Below, in pieces: positions 30,843 to 39,897 of a stretch of DNA of 64,000 nt (its first letter is position 1; the number at the start of each line of letters is the position of its first letter). This DNA comes from Flavobacteriales bacterium. GTDB taxonomy: Bacteria; Bacteroidota; Bacteroidia; NS11-12g; UBA9320. Both the position numbers and the translations under genes were made by a program. The stretch covers positions 310,001-374,000 of the forward strand of contig JACJZU010000003.1 of NCBI GenBank assembly GCA_020635435.1, read 5' to 3'. The notes under the pieces were generated by a model. It was given only the letters and a program-made list of their open reading frames with translations. It did not search any database and had not been told where the DNA came from.

Positions 30843-31005
30843 TACGCGGCAAATATAGAACATGCATGATTTACAAGCGACAAGCCCCCAAAAAGGATGT
30901 TAACATTCGTAAAAAGAAAATAGGTAAAGATTTGATAATGAGCGACTAATATTGAATGACTCGTGTGTTTTCTAGCCTCAGGCTAGGTAAGGACTGCTGA
31001 CGCGA

Positions 31006-31063
31006 TTTACATTTGTTAAATAGGTGGTTTTAACAAATGTTAAATCGATTTTACATTTGTAAA
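31006..31063 (+). promoter_or_regulatory. Three operator-like palindromes before the XRE gene, one containing a -7 box
   Basis: TTTACATTTGTTAAA (31006-31020), TTTAACAAATGTTAAA (31029-31044) and TTTACATTTGTAAA (31050-31063) are versions of one palindrome with arms TTTAACA/TGTTAAA. TACATTTG at 31052-31059, inside the third site, is an exact TAnnTTTG box 11 bp before the ATG. A bound repressor would cover the promoter, so negative autoregulation is likely. Confidence 0.65.
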
Positions 31064-31070
31064 TTGCGTT

Positions 31071-31427
31071 ATGAATGAGCGTGTAATCCAGTTGATTGCC
31101 CTTTTGGGTGAGAGCAAGAGTTCATTTGCTGCGCGAATTGGTGTTTCAGCTGCAGTGATCAGCCATATATCTAATGGGCGCAACAAAGTGGGGGCTGAGG
31201 TGGTAGAGAAAATTGCGCAAAATTTCCCACAGGTATCCCTTTCCTGGCTTTTTACGGGTGAGGGAAGTCCATTTGTAAAAATGGCCGGACCCGACATTCC
31301 AGCATTACTAGCTGAAACAGAGGCTCTTATAGGTCAAATGCGCGAAATTGAGGGCGTTCTGAAGGTTATGCAGCGCAGAGTGACCGTTATCCGCTCCCTG
31401 CTCAAGAATGAGTCGATGGATCTATGA
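31071..31427 (+). CDS. XRE-family helix-turn-helix regulator
   Basis: Protein of 118 residues. An N-terminal helix-turn-helix (about 5-58) with S-S-F-A-A-R-I-G-V-S-A-A-V-I-S-H-I-S-N-G-R is followed by the S-L-S-W-L-F-T-G-E-G segment common in Bacteroidota XRE proteins. The C-terminal 45 residues look like a coiled coil for dimerisation (E-A-L-I-G-Q-M-R-E-I-E). Three palindromes directly upstream suggest it binds its own promoter. It is a lone regulator with no toxin or phage genes beside it. It ends 6 bp into the convergent transporter gene. Confidence 0.85.
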   Translation: MNERVIQLIALLGESKSSFAARIGVSAAVISHISNGRNKVGAEVVEKIAQNFPQVSLSWLFTGEGSPFVKMAGPDIPALLAETEALIGQMREIEGVLKVMQRRVTVIRSLLKNESMDL

Positions 31428-32300
31428 GGCTTTGACGCGCATGTTGATCAGGTAGATTCCGGTAAGTATCAGTAGCAGCCCGATCAATTGTACAACACCT
31501 ACCTGTTCTCCGTCGATCCAACCAATAAATAGTGCAACTACAGGAATGAGGTAGGTTACAGATGAAGAGAATACAGCCCCGGTGAGCTGAATGAGCCGAT
31601 TGAAAAGCACAAGGCCGACTGAGGTCCCCAGAATTGCGAGAACAACGATAGCGAGCGCTGATCGGGTAGCTTGTGCATCACCCGAAAACACTACATCCGG
31701 GCCTCCGCTGAGTATGAATAGAGCAACGCAAATCACTGAAACGGAGAATAAGGGAACGGATGCAATGACAAGCGGTCGGTAGCTGCTCAATTTATTCTTG
31801 ATGAGGTTGATATTCCCGCCATAACACAAGGTGGCCAGTACGATCAGAAAGCCAAAAGCAAAATCACCCTGCATTGTACCATCTGATTTTAGAAGAATGA
31901 GGATGAGTGCACCGGCCAATCCCGTGAGAACTCCTAGAATTTTTGTCAGACCAAGTACATATTTCGTGAAAAAAAACGCGATCAGCAAGGTGAACAAAGG
32001 GGTGAGGGCATTTAAAGCACCTGCCATGGAGCTGCTTACCCGCGTTTGCGCAATGGCGAAGAGGAATGCCGGTATCCCATTTCCCATGAAACCGGCTAAA
32101 ACGGCCCATTTCAGGTCTTCCTGTTTAATGGATTTGATGTGTTTAAACGCTATTGGCCAAAATACAGCTCCGGAAATGCTTATACGGAATGCTGCCATCT
32201 GTACCGGATTGAGTGCTTTCAAACCTTCTTTCATCAATATGAATGAAGAGCCCCAGATCAGCGCCAATACGGTGAGAAGCAAGTAAGGTAAGAAGCGCAT
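31422..32300 (-). CDS. EamA/DMT superfamily transporter
   Basis: Membrane protein of 292 residues with ten predicted helices arranged as two EamA repeats. The repeat signature W-G-S-S-F-I-L-M-K-E-G stands at the start, and A-L-N-A-L-T-P-L-F-T-L-L-I-A near residue 90. It probably exports or exchanges small metabolites; the substrate is unknown. It is convergent with the XRE gene (6-bp overlap) and divergent from purD. Confidence 0.88.
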   Translation of the reverse strand: MRFLPYLLLTVLALIWGSSFILMKEGLKALNPVQMAAFRISISGAVFWPIAFKHIKSIKQEDLKWAVLAGFMGNGIPAFLFAIAQTRVSSSMAGALNALTPLFTLLIAFFFTKYVLGLTKILGVLTGLAGALILILLKSDGTMQGDFAFGFLIVLATLCYGGNINLIKNKLSSYRPLVIASVPLFSVSVICVALFILSGGPDVVFSGDAQATRSALAIVVLAILGTSVGLVLFNRLIQLTGAVFSSSVTYLIPVVALFIGWIDGEQVGVVQLIGLLLILTGIYLINMRVKAS

Positions 32301-32356
32301 GCTCGAAAAGTGGCGGGAAATTAAGTTGTGAACCGCTAATTCTATTCACCTATCGA

Positions 32357-32364
32357 TAATTTTG
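32357..32364 (+). promoter_or_regulatory. -7 promoter box (TAATTTTG) of purD
   Basis: Exact TAnnTTTG match ending 9 bp before the ATG at 32374. It covers an in-frame TTG at 32362, which argues against that codon as the start. Confidence 0.45.
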
Positions 32365-32373
32365 CCACCCATC

Positions 32374-33660
32374 ATGCTGAACGTCTTAATACTTGGCTCA
32401 GGAGGCCGCGAACATGCATTTGCATGGAAACTGAAGTCTTCATCGCTGCTCGGGAATCTATTCGTGGCTCCCGGAAATGGGGGAACCGGTCAAATAGCCC
32501 GAAATGTTGATCTCAAAACCACAGATTTCGAAAGCATTGCTTCGTTTTGCCTGGATGAGAACATACATATTGTTATCCCGGGTAATGAAGACCCCCTGGT
32601 AGCAGGAATTGCTAATTATTTCAATGAGCGTTCCGACCTCGGACATATTTACATATTTGGCCCATCCCAAGAGGCTGCCCGACTCGAAGGAAGTAAGGCT
32701 TATGCCAAGGCATTTATGCACTCCTGTTCCATACCCACCGCAGCCTATGGAGAGTTTACCGGCGAAGAACTGGAAGAAGCCCGCAACTACCTCTCGGAAA
32801 TGTCAGCTCCCTACGTTATCAAAGCAGATGGCCTGGCTGCAGGAAAAGGCGTATTGATCTGTGAGACCCTTACTGAGGCGGAAGCAGCTTTAAACGACAT
32901 ATTGGTCGATTCGATATTTGGATCTGCAGGTTCCAAAGTGGTGATCGAGGAATTCCTCACGGGTATTGAATTTTCAGTTTTCGCAATGAGCGACGGCGAG
33001 AACTTTGTGATCTTGCCGGAAGCAAAGGATTATAAACGGATCGGAGAAGGGGATATGGGGCTCAACACCGGTGGAATGGGAGCAGTTAGTCCGGTTCCAT
33101 TTGTGGATTCCGATTTATGGAGAAAAGTGGTTGACCGGATCATTACCCCAACTTTTGATGGACTTGCCAGTCAGGGAATGCCCTTTACCGGTTTCCTATT
33201 CTTTGGTCTGATCAACGTGGCCGGGGATCCTTTTGTGATTGAATACAACGTGCGCATGGGTGATCCGGAGACCGAGGTTGTACTCCCGAGACTTCAGAAT
33301 GATCTCCTGGACCTTGTTGTCGCATGTAGAGATAAACGTTTAAAAGACTGTGAAGCGGTTGTTGACCAACGCTTTTGCACAACGGTTTTCACGGTGAGCG
33401 AAGGGTATCCCGGAGCTTACCCGAAAGGAATGGCCATAGGTATTGAACCAAATGGATCTTCCATATGTTTTCATGCCGGTACAACGATGGATCCCCAATC
33501 AATCCTCCGAACCAATGGTGGTCGGGTAATTGCCGTTTCGGCATTGTCTGAAACTCTCAAAGGCGCGCTTGAGCGATCTTATGAAGGCGTTGAAAAGGTT
33601 AATTTCGACGGTAAATATTTTCGACGGGATATAGGTCAGGATCTGCTCGATAAGAATTAA
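32374..33660 (+). CDS. purD: Phosphoribosylamine-glycine ligase
   Basis: ATP-grasp enzyme that joins glycine to 5-phosphoribosylamine in step two of purine synthesis. It has 428 residues, the normal length. The N-terminal V-L-I-L-G-S-G-G-R-E-H-A, the ATP-grasp loop K-A-D-G-L-A-A-G-K-G-V near 150, M-G-A-V-S-P and the metal-binding E-Y-N-V-R-M-G-D-P-E are all intact. ATG at 32374 begins right at the first strand. No other pur gene adjoins it. Confidence 0.95.
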   Translation: MLNVLILGSGGREHAFAWKLKSSSLLGNLFVAPGNGGTGQIARNVDLKTTDFESIASFCLDENIHIVIPGNEDPLVAGIANYFNERSDLGHIYIFGPSQEAARLEGSKAYAKAFMHSCSIPTAAYGEFTGEELEEARNYLSEMSAPYVIKADGLAAGKGVLICETLTEAEAALNDILVDSIFGSAGSKVVIEEFLTGIEFSVFAMSDGENFVILPEAKDYKRIGEGDMGLNTGGMGAVSPVPFVDSDLWRKVVDRIITPTFDGLASQGMPFTGFLFFGLINVAGDPFVIEYNVRMGDPETEVVLPRLQNDLLDLVVACRDKRLKDCEAVVDQRFCTTVFTVSEGYPGAYPKGMAIGIEPNGSSICFHAGTTMDPQSILRTNGGRVIAVSALSETLKGALERSYEGVEKVNFDGKYFRRDIGQDLLDKN

Positions 33661-33667
33661 GGTTACA

Positions 33668-33826
33668 ATGGCAATTTGGAAGAAAATATGGAGTTATCTC
33701 CGTTTGAAGAAGGATACGGAGAACGCCGGGAATGCGAACATCCGATTGATGCACGGGATCAACAAGATATCTATTTTCCTGTTCCTCATCGGATTGATCG
33801 TTCTTGTGACAAAATGTGTGTCCTGA
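33668..33826 (+). CDS. Small single-pass membrane protein, DUF6728 type
   Basis: Open frame of only 52 residues with an ATG 7 bp after purD. The basic N-terminal half contains K-K-I-W-S-Y-L-R-L-K-K. It leads to M-H-G-I-N-K-I-S-I-F, then a hydrophobic helix (about 36-48) and a short tail. The M-H-G-I-N-K-I-S block and layout match my memory of the DUF6728 small proteins of Bacteroidota, so I take it as a real gene. The function is unknown. It is probably co-transcribed with purD. Confidence 0.75.
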   Translation: MAIWKKIWSYLRLKKDTENAGNANIRLMHGINKISIFLFLIGLIVLVTKCVS

Positions 33827-33875
33827 AGAATTGGTATATCCTTTGAACACAAGACAACACCAAACTAAATAAGCT

Positions 33876-34568
33876 ATGGGATACTATTATGGAGCCTACA
33901 TCATCGGCGGTCTGTTCGCCGTGTTAGGTATGCTGATTTCAGCTCGGCTGAAGAGTAAGTTCAAGAAATACTCAATGGTCGGTTTGCGCAATAACATGAG
34001 CGGTAGGGAGATTGCCGAGCGCATGTTGGCCGATCATGGGATCTACGACGTTAAGGTTGTTTCCGTTAGAGGCAGGCTTACAGATCACTACAACCCGGTT
34101 GATAAAACAGTCAATTTGTCAGAGGCAGTTTACAACGAACGAAACGCTGCTGCGGCTGCCGTTGCTGCCCATGAGGTAGGGCACGCGGTACAACATGCAA
34201 CAGCCTATTCATGGCTAACCATGCGAAGTAAGATGGTGCCGGTCGTACAAGGTGTTTCTTCCATTTTGCATTGGGTCCTGCTGGCCGGTGTGATGTTCAT
34301 CAATACGTTCCCCAGTCTGCTGCTTATAGGGATCGTCCTGTTTGCACTGACAACCTTGTTCAGCTTTGTGACGTTGCCGGTTGAATTCGATGCCAGCCGA
34401 CGTGCATTGGCCTGGATGGACAGCCGGGGAGTTGTTACAAGTCAGGAGCACAGCATGGCCAAGGATTCTCTCAAATGGGCTGCACTGACCTATGTTTCTG
34501 CTGCTCTGGGTTCGCTTGCGATCCTCCTCTACTACGTAACGGTTTACATGAGCGGAAGTCGTCGTTAA
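33876..34568 (+). CDS. Zinc metallopeptidase, YugP/Zn_peptidase_2 family
   Basis: Inner-membrane protein of 230 residues. An N-terminal helix (about 6-25) precedes the catalytic domain, with the H-E-V-G-H zinc motif at 99-103 and later helices at about 125-165 and 205-225. N-L-S-E-A-V-Y before the motif and L-P-V-E-F-D-A-S-R-R-A after it are family hallmarks. The substrate is unknown. The next gene's ATG overlaps its stop (TAATG), so the pair is coupled. Confidence 0.9.
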   Translation: MGYYYGAYIIGGLFAVLGMLISARLKSKFKKYSMVGLRNNMSGREIAERMLADHGIYDVKVVSVRGRLTDHYNPVDKTVNLSEAVYNERNAAAAAVAAHEVGHAVQHATAYSWLTMRSKMVPVVQGVSSILHWVLLAGVMFINTFPSLLLIGIVLFALTTLFSFVTLPVEFDASRRALAWMDSRGVVTSQEHSMAKDSLKWAALTYVSAALGSLAILLYYVTVYMSGSRR

Positions 34569-35860
34569 TGCAGCGCTTCCTTCTCACATTATTGGTTCTA
34601 TTCGAAGTTCTTCATGTGGGCGCTCAGGTGCACACATTGAAACTTACTGAACGGGTGGCGGACGACAAAATATCCAAGTCGCTCGCCATTCTTCCCGTAT
34701 ATAAATATACCGGCTTGTCCATTGAGCCTTATACCATGTTCGGTATTGAGGATAAACCGGAACAGGAAGACCTGATCATTTCGCGCCTGCCCGATATGAA
34801 GGCCTGTTCCGACACGGGATATACCTATGTTTTCTTTGGTGGAGCCAACAGCTCGGCAAATCAGGGCTATCTGCTCACCATGATCGGCAATTACCGGAGA
34901 AGCATGCGTACTGTTTATTTCTATGTGGATCGGAACAATAACCTCGATCTGAGCGATGACGGACCGCCGGACTCTCTTGTTTATGCCGATAGTGAGCTGT
35001 TCATTGAGCTCCGGAATTTGAACAACCCGGAGGCTACGTACAAGGTGAAACTGAGCAGGATCGAGTATGGCGAGAATATTCCCTACAAAAAGCTACTCAC
35101 CGATCACTACGAGAAGCATAGTGGTCGTAAAACATTCACCAACATCAATTATTGCTATCGCGAACAACGCTTCAATACATTATCTGGCGTATTTCAGCAA
35201 AATTCAGATAGTTTCCGCATTGCAATCAAAGACATGAACAACAACGGTCTCTTCAATGAGTCCTGTGTCGATCGTTTCTATATTGGAGGTATGTCGGAGC
35301 CTGTTCAAACTGACATAATGACCTATGTTCAGCCGAAATTGGAGAAGATGTATTTCGAATGGAACAAAAAGCGATACCGGATCCGATCGATCTCACCGAC
35401 CGGGGACGAGATCCGCTTTGAAGAGTTGGAGCATGCCGAGTTAAAGAAGGGACTCAAAACCGGAAAGCGAATTCCTGAATTCAGTTTTGTTAATCTCGAT
35501 AACCAGCGAGAGGAGAGCCGCAGTTACCTGAAGAAACCAACTTTCCTTTATTTCTGGGATTTTGAGCATTTGACGGATGAAGATACCATCTATTTGGCCA
35601 AACTCCAGCGGGAATTCGGTGACCGCATACAGATATTGACGTTCAATCACGGAGATGAACCCAACCGTGTTCGAAAAATGCGGTACTACGATGAGATCAA
35701 ATGGCCAATGGCATTCAGTTCCGTCTACCTTTCGCGCTTGTTTTTCCTCGAAACATTGCCAAGTGGTTACCTCACTTCCAGGAAGATGAAACTGAAGGTG
35801 TCGGGCATAACCCCCAGGGAAGTATACGATTTGTATAAAAAGTCGGGCGATAGCATTTGA
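34568..35860 (+). CDS. Secreted protein with EF-hand-like loops and a CxxC-less thioredoxin-like domain
   Basis: Protein of 430 residues with a signal peptide ending near V-G-A-Q (20). Two calcium-loop-like motifs are visible: D-R-N-N-N-L-D-L-S-D-D from 121 and D-M-N-N-N-G-L-F-N-E from 222. The last 130 residues have the TlpA/AhpC thioredoxin-like pattern (G-K-R-I-P-E-F-S-F-V-N-L, then K-K-P-T-F-L-Y-F-W). Where the redox C-x-x-C should stand the sequence is F-W-D-F-E-H-L-T, so no disulphide chemistry is expected. The ATG at 34568 overlaps the peptidase stop; a longer frame from 34475 would lie inside the peptidase gene. The role is unknown. Confidence 0.75.
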   Translation: MQRFLLTLLVLFEVLHVGAQVHTLKLTERVADDKISKSLAILPVYKYTGLSIEPYTMFGIEDKPEQEDLIISRLPDMKACSDTGYTYVFFGGANSSANQGYLLTMIGNYRRSMRTVYFYVDRNNNLDLSDDGPPDSLVYADSELFIELRNLNNPEATYKVKLSRIEYGENIPYKKLLTDHYEKHSGRKTFTNINYCYREQRFNTLSGVFQQNSDSFRIAIKDMNNNGLFNESCVDRFYIGGMSEPVQTDIMTYVQPKLEKMYFEWNKKRYRIRSISPTGDEIRFEELEHAELKKGLKTGKRIPEFSFVNLDNQREESRSYLKKPTFLYFWDFEHLTDEDTIYLAKLQREFGDRIQILTFNHGDEPNRVRKMRYYDEIKWPMAFSSVYLSRLFFLETLPSGYLTSRKMKLKVSGITPREVYDLYKKSGDSI

Positions 35861-35938
35861 TTCTTCGGCGGGAAGCTATCCTGTTTCATTGCCTTTCCGT
35901 ATTTTTACCCCTGGTCTCGAAAAAGAGGGTTTAGTTTT

Positions 35939-37594
35939 ATGAGCGATTTTATCTGGTTTAAGAGTTATCCCGATTACGTACCACACGTGGTTGATGTGAA
36001 GCAATACAGCAGTATTGTGGATCTGTACGATCAAACCGTTGCCAAGTACAAAGCCAATCAGGCCTTTGTGAACATGGACAAGGCGCTGACCTACGGAGAA
36101 CTGGACGAAATGGTAACGGCCTTTGCCTCCTACATTCAAAACCACACAAAACTGAAGAAGGGAGATCGGATCGCGATTCAAATGCCCAATCTGCTTCAGT
36201 TTCCGGTGGTTCTTTTCGGTAGCCTGAAGGCTGGTCTCACCGTAGTTACTACAAATCCGCTTTATACCAAGGAGGAGATGTTGCATCAATTCTCCGATCT
36301 GGACTGCAAGGCTATCGTGATACTGGAGAACTTCGCCAATCAATTGGAACCGATCCTTGGGAAAACCAATATTGAATATGTGTTCACCACGAAGATCGGA
36401 GACCTGCTGGGTGGGCTAAAAGGGAGCATTGTGAATTTGGTGGTGAAGCATGTGAAGAAGATGGTTCCACCATTCTCATTGCCAACGGCGATCGATCTAA
36501 AGAAGGTCCTGCAACTCGGGAAGGCGTCATCCTATCAGAAAGTTGAGGTGAACCTGGACGATATTGCTTTTCTGCAATACACCGGAGGTACCACAGGGGT
36601 TGCCAAAGGAGCGGTGCTTACTCATGGGAACATATGCGCTAATGTATGTCAAGTGTATGCATGGATCGGGAATCTGTTCGTGCCTGGGAAGGAAACGGTG
36701 ATCACGGCCTTGCCGTTGTATCACATTTTTGCCCTTACGGTGAATTGTATTTTGTTCTTCAGTTGCGGTTCCAAGAATGTTCTGATCACAAATCCCAGGG
36801 ACATGAAGGCCTACATGAAAGATCTTCGAAAATACCCACCTCATTATCTCACGGGTGTGAATACACTGTTCAATGGGATGATGCATCATCCGGAGTTCGA
36901 CAGCGTTTCCTGGAGTCAGATGAAGATAAGCATAGGGGGAGGAATGGCCGTTCAGGATTTTGTGGCCCGTGAATGGGAGCGAAGAACCGGTAAACCACTC
37001 CTGGAAGCATACGGATTGAGCGAAACTTCTCCTGCAGCTACCGTCAATCCAATTGATGGGACGCATCGCATGGGTACGATCGGTCTGCCTATACCCAATA
37101 CGGATGTGCGGATTCTCGACGACGACGGCAATGCGCTGGGAATTAATGAAATAGGTGAGATCGCCATCAAAGGACCTCAGGTGATGAAAGGTTACTATAA
37201 TAAACCGGAGGAAACTGAGAAGTGTTTCGCCGGTCCGTATTTCCGTACAGGTGATATAGGATACATGGATGAGGATGGGTTCTTCCGTATTGTGGATCGC
37301 AAGAAGGAAATGATACTCGTTTCCGGTTTCAATGTTTACCCGAATGAGATCGAAAAGGTGATCGTAGAACATCCGAAGGTACTCGAAGTAGGTGTTCGGG
37401 GCGTTCCGGATGAACGCACATCGGAGGCGGTGAAAGCATTTGTGGTCGCCAAGGATCCATCACTTACTGAAGAGGAAGTTAAGGCCTATTGCCGGGAGCA
37501 TCTAACCAATTATAAAATTCCCAAATATGTCGTGTTCAGAGATGAACTGCCAAAATCCAATGTAGGAAAGATTTTGAGGCGTAAGCTGCAATAA
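35939..37594 (+). CDS. fadD: Long-chain fatty acid-CoA ligase
   Basis: AMP-forming enzyme of 551 residues that activates fatty acids with ATP and CoA at the inner membrane, feeding beta-oxidation or lipid synthesis. The AMP-binding P-loop Y-T-G-G-T-T-G-V-A-K-G is at 214-224, Y-G-L-S-E-T-S-P near 355, and the hinge D-R-K-K-E-M-I-L-V-S-G-F-N near 457. The N-terminal 150 residues track E. coli FadD closely. With etfAB nearby and hbd in the same window, fatty-acid oxidation is a likely use. Confidence 0.93.
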   Translation: MSDFIWFKSYPDYVPHVVDVKQYSSIVDLYDQTVAKYKANQAFVNMDKALTYGELDEMVTAFASYIQNHTKLKKGDRIAIQMPNLLQFPVVLFGSLKAGLTVVTTNPLYTKEEMLHQFSDLDCKAIVILENFANQLEPILGKTNIEYVFTTKIGDLLGGLKGSIVNLVVKHVKKMVPPFSLPTAIDLKKVLQLGKASSYQKVEVNLDDIAFLQYTGGTTGVAKGAVLTHGNICANVCQVYAWIGNLFVPGKETVITALPLYHIFALTVNCILFFSCGSKNVLITNPRDMKAYMKDLRKYPPHYLTGVNTLFNGMMHHPEFDSVSWSQMKISIGGGMAVQDFVAREWERRTGKPLLEAYGLSETSPAATVNPIDGTHRMGTIGLPIPNTDVRILDDDGNALGINEIGEIAIKGPQVMKGYYNKPEETEKCFAGPYFRTGDIGYMDEDGFFRIVDRKKEMILVSGFNVYPNEIEKVIVEHPKVLEVGVRGVPDERTSEAVKAFVVAKDPSLTEEEVKAYCREHLTNYKIPKYVVFRDELPKSNVGKILRRKLQ

Positions 37595-37623
37595 AAAGCG
37601 CGCAGCCGGCATTTTCCTGAAGT

Positions 37624-38316
37624 ATGAATCGCAGTTTTCTGGCGCTTATTTCACTTGTATTCGTTTTTCTGACGGTTTATCTCCTATGGAAACAAAATCG
37701 CGAAAAGCCTGAAGAAGAGATCAGGGAGATCACACCGTTCAGCCAGGATGTGGTTTTGCGCACGTTCAATAATTACCATGAGGAAATAAGACCTTTGGCA
37801 CTTCGCTTTGATGTACCTGAGGAGTATCTATTGGCATTGATTGCTTTGGAATCTTCCGGAAGAAAGATCGTACCGCACCGCTTTGAATCGCATATATACC
37901 ATAAACTCGAACAACTCAAAGCCGGTAAGATAGCGCGGATCGAGCATGTTAAAAGTTCCGATCTGTCGAACAGTTCTGCAGAGGAACTCAAAGATCTGGC
38001 GAGCAGTTGGGGGCCATTTCAGATCATGGGGTATAAATGTTTCGAGCTGGGAATTCCGTTAGATGATCTGAAGACGAAGAAAACCATTGAAAGCAGTGTA
38101 GTTTGGGTGAAACGCAATTACGGCACTATGTTAAGCCGGAATGAGTTTCGCGATGCCTTTCACTTTCACAACACCGGCCGAAAATATCCGCGCTTCGGAC
38201 CTCCACGCACCCATGATTCGGCTTATGTTCCCCGCGGTTTGAAATATATGGGAGAATTCAAACTACTCCTTGCTGAAAAGGCGAACAATCCGCGTGAAGT
38301 GGAGATAGGTGCCTGA
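37624..38316 (+). CDS. Lytic transglycosylase-like protein
   Basis: Protein of 230 residues anchored by an N-terminal helix (about 5-22). The domain has the lysozyme-like motif A-L-I-A-L-E-S-S-G with likely catalytic Glu76, and the second motif S-W-G-P-F-Q-I-M-G-Y near 130 that shapes the peptidoglycan cleft in transglycosylases. It probably cuts glycan strands in the periplasm. The start is 29 bp after fadD. The fold call is good; the exact activity is inferred. Confidence 0.75.
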   Translation: MNRSFLALISLVFVFLTVYLLWKQNREKPEEEIREITPFSQDVVLRTFNNYHEEIRPLALRFDVPEEYLLALIALESSGRKIVPHRFESHIYHKLEQLKAGKIARIEHVKSSDLSNSSAEELKDLASSWGPFQIMGYKCFELGIPLDDLKTKKTIESSVVWVKRNYGTMLSRNEFRDAFHFHNTGRKYPRFGPPRTHDSAYVPRGLKYMGEFKLLLAEKANNPREVEIGA

Positions 38317-38328
38317 GGTAGGGATCAT

Positions 38329-38916
38329 TCAGGATCTGCGATTGATCTCGTCGCGGATCTGCGCTGCGCGGTCGTAATCTTCAACCTGAATGGCCTCATC
38401 GAGGAGTTCCTTTAACTCCTCCATACTGAGGTCGGAAAAATCCTGAGAGTGACTGATCCGAGCCATGATATCCTCATCTACCTGTTCCGGATTATCGGGG
38501 ATTTCGTCTTCCAGCTCGATTCCAGCATTCAATAGGATATCCTTCCGTGTGAAGATCGGACATCCAAACCGTATGGCGAGAGCCACGGCATCCGATGTGC
38601 GGGCATCGATCTCAACCGTTTCACCATTCGACTGACAGACGATCCTTGAATAGAAAATACCTTCTACGAGGTCGTTGATGAGAACTTCCTTTACCTTGAT
38701 CCGGAACGATTGCGCGAAGCTGGTGAACAGATCGTGTGTGAGCGGGCGTTGTGGTTTTATCTTCTCGAGATATAGTGCAATGGCCTGTGCCTCAAAAGCA
38801 CCGATAACTATCGGGAGCTTGGTCTGACCATCAACCTCGCCTAAAATGAGGGTATAGGAACTCTTTTGAGAATGTCCCGATGTGAGACCAACAACTTCAA
38901 GTTCCACTTTTTCCAC
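38329..38916 (-). CDS. Bifunctional nuclease family protein (DUF151) with UVR tail
   Basis: Protein of 195 residues. The DUF151 core (about 1-130) shows L-P-I-V-I-G-A-F-E-A-Q-A-I and D-A-R-T-S-D-A-V-A-L-A. A C-terminal UVR-type helical hairpin (about 160-193, A-I-Q-V-E-D-Y-D-R-A-A-Q-I-R-D) follows, as in UvrB/UvrC interaction motifs. Relatives have been reported to cut DNA and RNA. It lies 12 bp after etfA on the same strand, so probably in one transcript with etfBA. Confidence 0.88.
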   Translation of the reverse strand: MEKVELEVVGLTSGHSQKSSYTLILGEVDGQTKLPIVIGAFEAQAIALYLEKIKPQRPLTHDLFTSFAQSFRIKVKEVLINDLVEGIFYSRIVCQSNGETVEIDARTSDAVALAIRFGCPIFTRKDILLNAGIELEDEIPDNPEQVDEDIMARISHSQDFSDLSMEELKELLDEAIQVEDYDRAAQIRDEINRRS

Positions 38917-38928
38917 GACCCGGTGTTA

Positions 38929-39885
38929 TTAAGCGTTTATTTCTTTCAACCTGTTGATCAACTTGGGAACAACATCGAAAGCATCGCCTACGATCCCATA
39001 ATCAGCTGCCTTAAAGAAAGGCGCCTCGGGATCCGTATTTATCACACAAATTACCTTACTTCCGCCGACTCCTGCAAGATGTTGGATCGCACCACTGATT
39101 CCGATCGCAATGTACAGGTTCGGTTTTATAGTGATCCCCGTTTGGCCAACATGCTCGCTGTGCGGACGCCATTCCATGTCGCTCACAGGCTTGGAACAAG
39201 CTGTGGCCGCACCGAGTAACTCAGCCATTTCCTCGATCATTCCCCAATTTTCGGGCCCCTTCAAACCACGTCCTCCGCTCACCACAACCTCAGCCTCTGT
39301 GAGGGGCACTTTGCCCGCTTGCTTGTCTATTTCGAGACTCTGGGTCATACTCGAGCCGGACAGATCCGTACTGAGCTGGGTCAGAGTGGCTTCACCCGGA
39401 AATTCTTTGATCGAATAACTGTTCGGAATTATGCTCAATACTTTGTTCGGTGCATTGAGTTGAACAGTGGTGAAGGCTTTGTTGGAGTAACATGACTTTC
39501 GTACAGTGAACCCGGAACTCATGTCGGGCAATTCCACTACACCCGTTACCAAAGCTGCTTTATTGCGCGCTGCGAGTTTTGGAGCAAGGATCTTTCCCGT
39601 ATAGGAACCACTGAGAACAACAACGTCACAATTTTGTGATTTAGCGATTTCGTCGAGCGCTGCAGTGTATACAGCCGGTTCAAAAACATCTGTTCCCGCA
39701 CCGGTGTGCTCCACAACAGCATGAGCGCCATATCGACCCAACTGGCCCGCATTTTCAACACGGCCAATTACAGCAGCCACACATGTTGTTCCCAACGATT
39801 CTGCCAGATCACGTCCATAACTCACGGCTTCATAGGCCGACTTTTTAAAGGAGTTTCCCTCTCTTTCCGCAAAAACAAGTACCAT
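38929..39885 (-). CDS. etfA: Electron transfer flavoprotein subunit alpha
   Basis: The FAD-binding half of ETF, which takes electrons from acyl-CoA dehydrogenases to the quinone pool. It has 318 residues. The C-terminal FAD domain is clear: S-G-G-R-G-L-K-G-P-E-N-W near 205, then V-G-Q-T-G and P-N-L-Y-I-A-I-G-I-S-G-A-I-Q-H-L-A-G. It lies 12 bp downstream of etfB in the usual order. Confidence 0.95.
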   Translation of the reverse strand: MVLVFAEREGNSFKKSAYEAVSYGRDLAESLGTTCVAAVIGRVENAGQLGRYGAHAVVEHTGAGTDVFEPAVYTAALDEIAKSQNCDVVVLSGSYTGKILAPKLAARNKAALVTGVVELPDMSSGFTVRKSCYSNKAFTTVQLNAPNKVLSIIPNSYSIKEFPGEATLTQLSTDLSGSSMTQSLEIDKQAGKVPLTEAEVVVSGGRGLKGPENWGMIEEMAELLGAATACSKPVSDMEWRPHSEHVGQTGITIKPNLYIAIGISGAIQHLAGVGGSKVICVINTDPEAPFFKAADYGIVGDAFDVVPKLINRLKEINA

Positions 39886-39897
39886 AACTCAGTTTAT

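Noticed and set aside
34475..34567. Extended N-terminus of the EF-hand/thioredoxin-like protein
   Set aside because: The extra 31 residues lie within the zinc peptidase gene in another frame, are rich in cysteine and would bury the signal peptide.
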